Notes under the pieces: generated by a model
The model's input: only the letters and a program-made list of their open reading frames with translations
What the model was told of the DNA's origin: nothing
The model's database searches: none
Program-made: the position numbers and the translations under genes
Shown here: piece by piece, positions 10,758 through 19,788 of the stretch
Numbering within the stretch: the first letter of the stretch is position 1
Layout of the letters: each line of letters opens with the position of its first letter
Assembly (NCBI GenBank): GCA_028386065.3
Contig: JAKUCV010001542.1
Coordinates: 1-64,000 of the forward strand
Direction: 5' to 3'
Length of the DNA: 64,000 nucleotides
From: Turnera subulata
Lineage: Eukaryota; Streptophyta; Magnoliopsida; Malpighiales; Passifloraceae

Positions 10758-11491
10758 GAGTAAATAGTTTTTTCAGTCCCTCCACTTTATCGATTTCGCA
10801 TTTATTGTCCCTCTTCGGTTTTTTTCACTCATGTCGTCCCTCAACTCTTGATTTACCGGGTCACGTGGTCCTTTTTACCTGCTACAGCAGGTAGATTGCT
10901 ATGGAGCTGACAAGTGGCAGTGGGGCCCACACACAACTTATTTATTTAATTATTTTTTTCTTTAATCAAATTTTATTTTTAAAATCTTTTAAAATAAATA
11001 AATCTTAATTTCCCTCATTATATACTGGTATCCTCCACTGTTTTTTTTTTTAATTTATAGGTTAGAATTAGATATGCCTCTCTCATTGTTTTAGTTTTTT
11101 TTTTATTCTAATTTTGGTTAATTTTGTTCGATTTCGTTAACCGGAATATTATAGAGGGATTAGGTGAGATGACGATCATATTTAATTTTTTTCTCAATGC
11201 ATATTTAGAAATTAATATTTATTTTCTAAAAAAAATTAATTTAAATAAAAAATTTTAAGGCTTAAATTTTTGGAAAAATATAAAAAAGGATAAAAACAAT
11301 AAAAAAAATATGCAAATCGTGGGCCCCACTGCCACGTGTCAGCTCCACAGTTACTAACCTGCTGCAGCAGGTAAAAAGGACCACCTGACCCGGTAAATCA
11401 AGAGTTGAGGGACGACATGAGTGAAAAAAAATGAAGAGGGACAATAAATGTGAAATTGATAAAGTGGAGGGACATAAAAAACTATTTACTC
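10758..11491. mobile_element. Mutator-like MITE (non-coding, long terminal inverted repeats)
   Basis: The element begins GAGTAAATAGTTTTTT and ends AAAAAACTATTTACTC. The two arms are inverted repeats over about 175 bases (10758-10935 and 11318-11491), roughly 90% identical by eye, each containing a CCTGCTRCAGCAGG palindrome and the phrase gtggggcccac at the inner end. The flanking 10-mers are cctccagaat (10748-10757) and cttccagaat (11492-11501), 9 of 10 identical, which fits the 9-11 bp TSD of Mutator-like elements. The AT-rich middle encodes nothing. A large TIR-bearing non-autonomous element of another superfamily is less likely because of the TSD length. Confidence 0.8.
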
Positions 11492-11606
11492 CTTCCAGAA
11501 TCATATCTCAACAAAGAAATCACAAAACTACTGGGAAATTTCCGTTTTTTCAGGCTTCTCCCTCGTGCAAACGAGTTTTCTCCTGTCTAAGGTTTCCTTC
11601 TTGTGT

Positions 11607-11621
11607 TTTCAATGTTTTTTC
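11607..11621. repeat. Left target-site duplication of LINE2
   Basis: The sequence tttcaatgttttttc here matches tttccatgttttttc at 23,111-23,125, 14 of 15. The two copies bracket LINE2 together with its nested insertion. Confidence 0.65.
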
Positions 11622-11649
11622 TTTTTTTTTTGATGCTAACGAAGTTCTT

Positions 11650-12428
11650 TATTGATGATATGTTATCTGTACAAAAAAAGGTAGAGAGCAGAGGTAAAAT
11701 CTATCTATTACACCATGTAGAAGTAACACACCATAGCCGTCAATTTTGCGAACACCGGATGACGACGGCCTTTCCAAAGCCCCAATTGCGAAACGGTTCA
11801 GAGGAAGCAAAGACATCCCCGACACTATAAGGGAAGGTGGGATGGTGAAGCTTGAACCACCAAAAAGCCTTGAGTAAAACCAAGTCAAACAAGTGATCAA
11901 CACATACTGGTTTTCCTGCAAAAATCAAGTCATTGCGTGCCAACCACACTGTCCACAAGAGAGCTAAACCAAGTAGTATCCAAACTTGTTGTGACTGACT
12001 AGACCCGGCCACTTGTGACCAATGCAAAAACCACGAAGCCACCGTATTGGGACTAACCGATAAAACCCCCCACCAACGACATAATCAAGTCCATAAGGAT
12101 GCGGCAACTGAGCAGTGAAAAATAAGTGAGGTAAGTCCTCCAAATCCCTGCCACACAAAGAGCACTCCGCCTCATCAACATCTATGATATGCCTGCACAA
12201 GAGCTCAGCCTTTACTGCAACACCCCATGAAGGACACGCCAAAGGAAGCATGTAATATGTGGTGGCACAAAAGGCAGCCAAGGCAGAGGCTGCGACCTTT
12301 GCACAGGGACGCACAAGCTGGAATAAGCACTGCCTACTGAATAGTCGCCATGTTTGCTCCGAAGCCATAACAAAGTGTCCTTAACATCCCCCAAGGGCAG
12401 CAAGTTATGAAGCACATCAAGAAGCTGC
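11650..12428 (-). pseudogene. LINE2 ORF2 C-terminal part: zf-RVT region
   Basis: In several frames this reads as the C-terminal zinc-binding region of plant L1 ORF2. It has a Trp-rich lead (VPPHITCFLWRVLHG), then CSLCGRDLEDLPHLFFTA, which matches the C-x2-C...E-x2-x-HLFF pattern with the last Cys replaced, then a WILLGLALLWTVWLARND segment typical of the region before the ORF end. The part continues at 22,624 after removal of element T, and the reading frame closes across the junction. Frameshifts near 12,060 and 11,960 show that it is inactive. Confidence 0.8.
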
Positions 12429-15400
12429 TGTAAAGGCCAGTATCCCAATTTAATAAAAATAAACAATTAAGTGAAAGAGATTTACCAAACTACCCTTGTA
12501 AACCCGGGATACGTAAATCGGTGCCTCAGCACACAATCATTTTCCATAGAATTTTATTAACACCGAGATGTCATAAAATGGAAGTAGTAAACCGGCTTAA
12601 CAAGTCACAAGCCACCACGACATCATGCCGAAATAACATCACAAAATTAAACTCTGGCAAGACGCCGATAAAGAAGTAAAACATTTATGGCATCTCAAAT
12701 TAATTCTCATGCAGCGGAAGATGAAATAATATAAAAATCAAGATAGAGAAAATAACACGCATATGAGCCCTATGGATCCAACCGAGAGATGATGCACAAC
12801 TACCTGCTGAAGTGTCTGTGTCTGAACTCCGAGTCTAAGATAAAGTGAGAACAGCACGCTAACTAAGGTCTGAAAAAAAAAACAACGGTGGCGATTATGT
12901 GAGTCGCCTACTCAGTGATCATTAAAAGTCTAAGTATACATGAAAGTGAAGACATGCTCGTAGGGTGAGTAGTTCACGAGCGCAAGTACAACATACATGC
13001 AATATCAGAATCACATACCAACATATAGACATCTTAATGTGTTATTGTCTTTATGATTTAGTTACAATGCATTTTATTATTATTATTATATTTATTACGG
13101 GCCCTCTACTATGAGTCAAGTCTCGGTAGCGCATCTGATCAGATCCGGGTGTGAAACCCAAGTGTCGAACCTCAGAAGGGGTAGATTCTGAGGTCTAAAA
13201 CCACCGATAAATCTCGAGTGGTCGCTAGCTACCTGAGGGTACACTCAGACACACCTAACTGGTGCAAGTCTTCCAGGGGTGCACCTACATCCCCTAGGAT
13301 ACCATGCTAAACAGCATAAAGTGACCCGAGGGCACCCAACCCTCCCTCGGGGCTACCGGCCGACTCCACAGTAGAATTAATATTTTATTCTTAATTACAC
13401 TTTTACATCTCTGTTGAAATACATTATGTTTTCCAGGGATGTGTGAATTCTATGTGTTTTGTTTCATCCGAGCCTTCGGCCCATAACCACACACTATCAC
13501 CAAAATATAATACATGTTATTTTCAGTAACGATTCCTCATATAGAAATTAGGCATGTGAGAACAATCAGGTATACAATTCCAATCCGCATGTAGCAAAAA
13601 GGCAAGTAAACAAACAAACCACACCAACATGCATTCACAAAATATATATAAAACGACTTGTAATGTCACCTCAAAAATGCAGATTACGACTTCTCCCCGA
13701 TCTGAGTCTATAGCTCCCGAGGTATCTCTCGTGCCTGATCACCAGTACATAATATAATCACTAAACCAAATTTTTTTTTAGAAGTAAAAACGTGTATGCG
13801 TGCTAAAGGTATGCTCCAATCGAGTAACTCCCGACCCTAACTATCCGATTGTAAGATTTCCGATCTAAGCCCAAAAGAATATTTTCTTATCAATAACTCC
13901 AAAGAAAAGGAATCTAAGGTTCACCGATCTAAGTCCATAAACAATTCTCGGGCCTAAAGCCCACTAAATCCTTAATCACGAATTCCGGGCCGAGGGCCCA
14001 CTTCCTTAAAGTCTATATTAATCGATTATGGATTTGGGCTTCGAGTCCGTTCTTAATGTCTGTAAATTTAATTATCCGTGACTAGGCCTCAAGTCCATAT
14101 CTCAAATCCATCCTAGCTTTATAATGAGATTAATGGGCCTGGGCTCGGTTTTTCCCTAAAAACCGTTCTAAGGTTGTTTCCGAACCCAAGGGTTGATCGG
14201 CCCGTGATTCTATTCGTGTCGGTAAGTTCTCCCGGCCACACACTCTAACTCTCCGCTCTCGGTAATCCACTAAATTACTTGATACTTGAATGTGTATAAC
14301 GTTGAAGAATTCAATATTTAAGTACAAGGCAAAACCGAGACAAAACATAGGTAATTACCGTCTAACAGTCGTAAAACGGCAATATATTCCGCAGGACAGA
14401 ACCCGAGCCTTCGCCGGAAAATTCCCGAGCCCTCGCCGGAACAGTACGTGCTCGCCGGATTCCGGTCACCTCGCCGGAATTTCACCCAAAACTGCCATCA
14501 TCCCAACAACGTCATCCATCAACTAATTCAACCGCATAGCAACCGAACACTACATGAATGAACCGTCACAGGAAGGAAAGTAGCCGGAAAAGCTTACCGG
14601 AGGACAACCCAGCACAAGCCAGCTCTGGGTCTATACTTCCACGTGACTGGTCGCGTCACCCGAGTCCAAGAACGCGAGCTGCAACTCTTGCCCGAACCAG
14701 TCCCGAGCTTTGCAACTCTCCCTGCAGAACTCTGTAGTCCCGACCCCGAGAACAGCACTGCCGAGCCACCAAATCGGCAAGGTTCATCCACCAAGTGAAG
14801 CCAAGCCATCACACACCGCCACCACCAGACACAACGCCACCCAATTAAAGCCAATCCAAGGAGGCAAACTGAGGGAGAAGGCGGAAGGGACGTCGCTTAC
14901 CAGTGAGGACGCGAATCGGCTTGGACTCGCCTCGAGTTCCCCGTAGTCGGTCCCTGGCTAGCGGGCTCGTTTCCGACCTCGGTGCAGCTAGGAGTTGCCT
15001 ACCTAGCTCGTGGATGCAGCGGCGACAAGCGAAGGAGATGATGACCGACGACGACGTGAAGGAAAGAGGAGAAGGGGGGGGGAGGGGGGGTTTGGAAAGA
15101 AATCGAAAATAGAAGACGAAGAAGAAGAAGAAAAGATCGGAAAAGAAAAGGGAGAGGTGGTAGGGTATCTTGCCGTTGACGGCATGATTGAAGGCAGAAC
15201 GTGGGAGACAAAACCGTTGGCAGCGGTGGCAGAGTGGAAAAGAAACGGGAAGGAAGGAAAAGAAAAGGGAAGGAGAAAAGAAAAAAAAAAAGAAGAAGGG
15301 AAAGAGGGGCGCGCGCCTGTGCTGGGCTTGACCTAGCCAGCCAGGGTCAACCCGCCAGGTTGACTTTTTCTTTTTTTTCCAAAACCTAAAACGACGTAGT

Positions 15401-15582
15401 TTAAACCAAAACTACGATAAACGTCGTGTTTTATTCCGAAACGCGTTTTAGGTCCGACAAAGCTCAAAAGCGACGCATTATCATTTATAGTTAATAAATC
15501 CAATGGAAAATAAATTAATTTTATTTCCATTTCCGAAATCCGAAATTCTTGTAAATCAAAAGCAAAAAACCGGGGCGTTACA
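12429..15582 (-). mobile_element. Element T left LTR (3' LTR)
   Basis: It begins tgtaaaggccagtatccc and ends ccggggcgttaca, matching 19,397-22,623 throughout at high identity. It includes a purine-rich GAA/GGA field at 15,060-15,330 and a duplicated set of short frames found in both LTRs (for example 14,290-14,526 matching 21,320-21,544), which are LTR sequence and not genes. Confidence 0.9.
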
Positions 15583-15640
15583 GTCCTACCCACCTTAAAA
15601 GAATTTTGTCCTCGAAATTCAATCATCAAATCCGTAGGTC
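15583..15640 (-). other. Polypurine tract and pol-end remnant of element T
   Basis: On the minus strand this reads aatttcgaggacaaaattc, then ttttaaggtgggtaggactg, directly before the 3' LTR. The same phrase ends the pol gene and forms the PPT in many plant Tekay/Del-like elements. Confidence 0.65.
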
Positions 15641-15728
15641 CTACCACGATAAGCTTCTGGTATTCTCTACCAGGTGTCCAAACTCATCGCAAGATACCGC
15701 TTATACCCTTAAGTGACATTTCCTCTGC

Positions 15729-15738
15729 CTATATAAAC
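15729..15738 (+). promoter_or_regulatory. TATA box ahead of antisense ORF a1
   Basis: The sequence ctatataaac lies 33 bases before the ATG of ORF a1, on the strand opposite to gag. A start about 30 bases downstream would leave almost no leader. Computed by eye only. Confidence 0.45.
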
Positions 15739-15770
15739 CGAATCTCTTAACTGAGAACTCACTCTGGACC

Positions 15771-16028
15771 ATGGACTCACCACTAAGATCCCGTACTACC
15801 TCAGACTCAGAGGACAACAGCTACATCGGTTGTACTGCTTTCCCGACAAGCTCCGATGAAGAACCTCCTAAGAAGCGGTTCAAGACCAACATCATCGGCC
15901 TGAAGGAGCATATGGTGGTTTCCTCAAGACGGCGAAAGAAGCGTGCAGGCAAGGAAGGACCTTCCGGTAACAAGGATGCTGAGGATAGAAAAGGCAAGGC
16001 AACAGCTGAGGGCAGCACACCACTGTAG
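15771..16028 (+). CDS. Antisense ORF a1 of element T: small basic, NLS-rich protein
   Basis: An 85-codon frame on the strand opposite to gag, inside a gypsy element. It is Ser/Asp-rich at the start, then has two basic clusters, PPKKRFK (about residues 33-39) and SSRRRKKRAGKE (about 51-62), that look like nuclear localisation signals. The frame runs on after one TAG to about 16,169 with a heptad-like stretch (LKKAHTVVMQIELACMGL and following), so the full product may once have been about 130 residues ending in a coiled coil. A TATA box precedes it and AATAAA follows at 16,205. I know no family for it. Antisense extra ORFs are known in several plant LTR element lineages; function here is unknown. 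Confidence 0.45.
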   Translation: MDSPLRSRTTSDSEDNSYIGCTAFPTSSDEEPPKKRFKTNIIGLKEHMVVSSRRRKKRAGKEGPSGNKDAEDRKGKATAEGSTPL

Positions 16029-16204
16029 ATAATGAAACAGCTGGACACCTCACTGAAGAAGGCTCACACTGTAGTGATGCAAATTGAATTGGCCTGTATG
16101 GGACTCTCTTCTCAGATCGCGAACATACAAAAACTTGTAAAAAATCTGAAGAATCATGTAACTCCGTAGAGTGCTTCTCCTTTGTTGTAAAACGTTATGA
16201 AATC

Positions 16205-16210
16205 AATAAA
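16205..16210 (+). terminator. Polyadenylation signal AATAAA after ORF a1
   Basis: The hexamer AATAAA lies about 35 bases after the end of the extended a1 frame, followed by T-rich sequence. Position fits a polyadenylation signal; the hexamer alone is common by chance. Confidence 0.35.
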
Positions 16211-17011
16211 TTAAGCTTTCTTTGTAAATCAAAACTCTTATGTTACAAAATCTCATGTTAAACAGATTAAAAATCAGCAATAAGGATATGAAATCAAACA
16301 TAAAGAAACTATAAACGAAACAAAACTCGTTTATCAAAATCAAAATATTAAGAAATTAAAACAAAACACGATTCCATGTTCGGCGCTCCAGATCGATCGT
16401 AAACATCATCGATCCCGAGAAACGTAACGTACACAGCTAACGGTGGCGTTGATTTCCCCCCGTGGGGAAGACGTCCGTTAACTCGCAAGGCGATGATCAT
16501 GGACACGTCCTATTTCCTCGAAAGAAATGTTATCTATTTGTCCACAAATTCTGCATGAGCCAAAAATGTCTGTCAAGTCTCGTATCTTTCCACGATGTCC
16601 GAACAGCTGTAAGCTTGTCGCACATGCACTCTACTCGAGGTGTGGTCCCATCGGTCTAGCCACAACGGTCACGAATGCATGTGATAAAAGATGCAGGAAG
16701 AAGTCTTAAAGCGAATAAAATAAAGTAGCCAAGGAGATAGAAAATTGTAAGATGGAAAAGGGCCGAAAAAAACACTGGTATTTGTAGCCCGAAAAATATT
16801 TAAAGTGTTGAAGCAATAAATGATACAACGGCAAAATTTTCAAAAAGTAAATCTTGAAAATCGAAAACGATAAACACACTCCCCTTAAGATTATAAAAGA
16901 CAGTGTGGTGAGAAGCAAATAATCAAAAGATTTTTTTTAAAGTTACCAAACGCCCAGGCAAAGAAGCCCCAAAACTCAAGAAAAACAAAACACCCACACG
17001 TCCAAAACACA
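16211..17011. other. Spacer between antisense ORFs a1 and a2
   Basis: AT-rich sequence with short, unconvincing frames at 16,462-16,709. It may be an intergenic spacer, or an intron if a1 and a2 belong to one transcript; no splice pair can be proven by eye. Confidence 0.35.
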
Positions 17012-17695
17012 ATGCCTGCTCCATCATCCGTCTTCTTCGTCGAAGGTGCCAACCTAGGCAGAAGGAACCGACTAGCCTACAGCATGATCAACGAGCGTCC
17101 AGAGGAACTTCCGAACGAGCTCGGCAGGATGCCCCGTCTGGTCTTCGTCGATGAGCTCTACTCCTCCAGATTCTTCGTCACTCCCATGGAAGAGACGTTC
17201 TTCCTAGAGGACCATGGCACCCTGAGGACCTCTTTCTACGGGTCGACCAACTGCGTCATGTTTTTCTTCTTTGAAGGACTTCAGGAGTTCAACCTAGAGT
17301 CCACTTGCCAATACCTAGAGCAGGGCGCCTACTACCAGCTCTCGATGACTGCCCAAAGCATGCCCAGAATGACTCTGTTACCTCCAACTTGGCCCAAGGC
17401 CCGACTGCTGGTGTGGAACTGCAGAGGAGTCGCTAGGCACTCCCAGGAGTTCTCGCGTACCCTGAGGGACCTGAAGAACCAATACAAGCCAAACATGGTT
17501 CTTCTTACGGAGACCCAATGGCAACCTGAAGACGATCACGGTCTCATCCCACTCCGGTTCCCTACAGCAAACCGGTTCGAGCTCCCTGGTCAGAACAACG
17601 CGGGCGGCATGTGGTTCTCGTGGAGGGACAGGATCACGGTCAACATCAATAATGACCCCAACAGCTTCAGGGACAACGTCGTTCCGAGGAGATGA
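17012..17695 (+). CDS. Antisense ORF a2 of element T, with endonuclease-like motif
   Basis: A clean 227-codon frame on the strand opposite to gag. The first 125 residues resemble no family I know (MPAPSSVFFVEGANLGRR...). From about residue 131 comes RLLVWNCRGVARHSQEF, then NMVLLTETQWQ. This is the layout of the start of a LINE endonuclease (EEP fold: WNCRG, then a conserved Glu in LLET). The rest of an EEP domain (DFN, SDH) is absent, so it cannot be a complete nuclease. Codon use is G+C-richer than the surrounding sequence. Possible origins are capture of a LINE or host segment, or an extra element ORF. The frame is intact, unlike most frames nearby. Confidence 0.5.
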   Translation: MPAPSSVFFVEGANLGRRNRLAYSMINERPEELPNELGRMPRLVFVDELYSSRFFVTPMEETFFLEDHGTLRTSFYGSTNCVMFFFFEGLQEFNLESTCQYLEQGAYYQLSMTAQSMPRMTLLPPTWPKARLLVWNCRGVARHSQEFSRTLRDLKNQYKPNMVLLTETQWQPEDDHGLIPLRFPTANRFELPGQNNAGGMWFSWRDRITVNINNDPNSFRDNVVPRR

Positions 17696-17852
17696 ATGTA
17701 TTTCTATTTTTATAAAGTATTAATGTAATGTTTATGTTTGTAATGATAATATTATTATCATTAATAATATTAATGTTTCCGCTTATTTATGGCATAAATT
17801 CCACTTACATGAATGTTTCACTAAACAAGCGTAGACAACGTTTCATTCTTAT
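17696..17852. other. AT-rich tail after ORF a2
   Basis: Several taatg/ttaat repeats and T-rich runs follow the a2 stop codon, like a plant 3' end; no certain polyadenylation signal. Confidence 0.3.
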
Positions 17853-17875
17853 TAAAATTCGTCCTCGAAATTTTA
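17853..17875 (-). repeat. Second copy of the pol-end phrase in element T
   Basis: On the minus strand it reads aatttcgaggacgaatttta, the same phrase as at 15,605-15,625 beside the PPT. The two copies bracket the segment with the antisense ORFs. An (AAT)n microsatellite lies next to it at 17,877-17,894. Confidence 0.6.
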
Positions 17876-18126
17876 CATAATAATAATAATAATAAAAGAA
17901 AAGAAACAAAACAAAGCAAAGTGAAACTTCTCGAGACATCTCAATCCTTTGGGGCGTCGGTAGCTTCCTCCCGAGTGATAGAGTACACCCTAGGAGTCGC
18001 AGCAGATCGAGTAGCACCTCCGCGGCTCGGAGCTCCAGAACTCCCACGACTTCCTCCCTGGTGTCCACCACCCTGGTTCGGACCAGAAGGAACTGTACCA
18101 ATAGCCACGGAGTTCAGTACGGTATA

Positions 18127-19254
18127 CTAGGACCCACTACCACCACTATCACGAATCCTCTTGTAACACTCTAACCTGTGGTGTCCCTGCTTCCCACAAT
18201 ACCAACATGTAATAGGAGGTCTTGTCCAAGGGCCCCGCCCCTGAGATCCAAACTGATAAGACCTTCCTCCCGAAGACTTGCCCGGTCCACCTTGATAATT
18301 CTGTCCTCGGGACTTCTTCGAACCTTGGTATGAAGAACCCTGTCGACCCATGTAACTTGCATCACCTGAACCAGAATGTTGCCTCGTTTGTCCAGACACT
18401 GTTGACTGTTTGTCCCGCTCGGCTGGCCGGGCCTCTTGCCCGATCAACTGAATCCTCTCAACATCAAAAGCAGCCTCACAAACTGCCTCCCAAGTCCGGT
18501 GTCTCCCACCAGCCACTACTATTGCCAACTCGCGGCGCAGAGCGTCAACAAACCGCCTACACTGTGTCACCTCATCGGGCACAAACTCCTTGGCGTAGGA
18601 GAGAAGAATACTGAACCGGATCCTGAATGCAGAAACCGACTCATCAGGCCCCTGTTTCACCTCAAGAAACTGCTTTTTCTGGTCCTCCAAGAAACCAACG
18701 GTAAGGAACTCCTTGTAGAATTTATCCTTGAAGTCAGCCCATGGCATCACCACTGGTCTAGGTAGGTTCACAACAAGTCCCTGCCACCAACTCAAAGCGT
18801 AACCCGTGAACTTGTGTGCCGCAAATCGAGCCCAGTGCTCGGGTGTATACGTGAATTTCTCCAAAACATTCTCCACCTGGCGGAACCAATCATCAGCCAC
18901 CCTTGCAGTGATTCTCTCTCCCGAGAACATCTCAACTGCTGTCATATCCATGTGCTTATAACTACTCTCCATACCGCCTACCACAGGTGCTACAACAGGT
19001 GCGACCGGAACGGCTTGGGCGCCCTGCTGTTGTTGATGAAACTGTTGGAACTGCTGCCACTACAGGAAAGCCTGAAACTGTTGTTGTATCGCCGCATCCA
19101 TACCAGGAGGTACTAATGGCACTGCATGCTGTGCTCCTGCTGCGCCAGCATTTCCCTGACCATCCGGGACTTGCATCACCGACACAGAGTCGGAAACATG
19201 GCTAGGGAGTTCATCTTGCCCATTAGCATTGTGCTGGTCTTGCGGTGGACCCAT
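18127..19254 (-). pseudogene. Element T gag polyprotein, one in-frame stop
   Basis: A frame of about 375 codons with a single TAG at 19,060-19,062 in a Gln-rich stretch (LQQFQ-like), most simply a CAG-to-TAG change. It reads as the retrotransposon gag domain of plant gypsy elements: WFRQVENVLEKF, then YALSWWQGL, then FKDKFYKEFL, then a VDALRREL region. It ends with a CCHC zinc knuckle CWYCGKQGHHRLEC (C-x2-C-x4-H-x4-C) for RNA packaging. Without the stop, the gag would be structurally complete. Downstream in the sense direction only about 250 bases remain before the pol-end phrase, so no protease or polymerase follows. Confidence 0.85.
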
Positions 19255-19374
19255 AATAATGCCTACATGAATGCAAAATAAGTCAAAACACTTTTGAGTT
19301 TCAAATAGGAAATCGGCTTTAACACATAAATCACTTGTAATTTAAAAGTCACATTTCTTTTAAAGCCAAGGATC

Positions 19375-19395
19375 TGAAGCCCGCTCCGCTACCAA
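19375..19395 (-). other. PBS-like site of element T
   Basis: Next to the 5' LTR the minus strand reads ttggtagcggagcgggcttc. This resembles the initiator tRNA-Met PBS (TGGTATCAGAGC) used by chromoviruses and copia elements, with several mismatches. Confidence 0.5.
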
Positions 19396-19669
19396 CTGTA
19401 AAAGCCAGTATCCCAATTTAATAAAAATAAACAATTAAGTGAAAGAGATTTACCCAAATACCCATGTAAACCCGGGATACGTAAACCGGTGCCTCAGCAC
19501 ACAATCATTTTCCATAGAATTTTATTAACACCGAGATGTCATAAAATGGAAGTAGTAAACCGGCTTAACAAGTCACAAGCCACCACGGCATCATGCCGAA
19601 ATAACATCACAAAATTAAATTTTGGCAAGACGCCGATAAAGAAGTAAAACATTTATGGCATCACAAATT

Positions 19670-19788
19670 AATTCTCATACAGCGGAAGATGAAATAATAT
19701 AAAAATCAAGGTAGAGAAAATAACACGCNAATTCTCATACAGCGGAAGATGAAATAATATAAAAATCAAGGTAGAGAAAATAACACGC
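19670..19788. other. Assembly scar: N flanked by an exact 59-bp duplication
   Basis: The bases 19,670-19,728 are repeated exactly at 19,730-19,788 with a single N between them. The left LTR has this segment only once (from about 12,700). This is best read as two contig ends placed side by side without removing their overlap. Confidence 0.85.

Noticed and set aside
15771..17695. ORFs a1 and a2 as an ordinary host gene
   Set aside because: They lie between the two LTRs of element T and are bracketed by its pol-end phrases, so they are part of the element as now constituted, whatever their origin.
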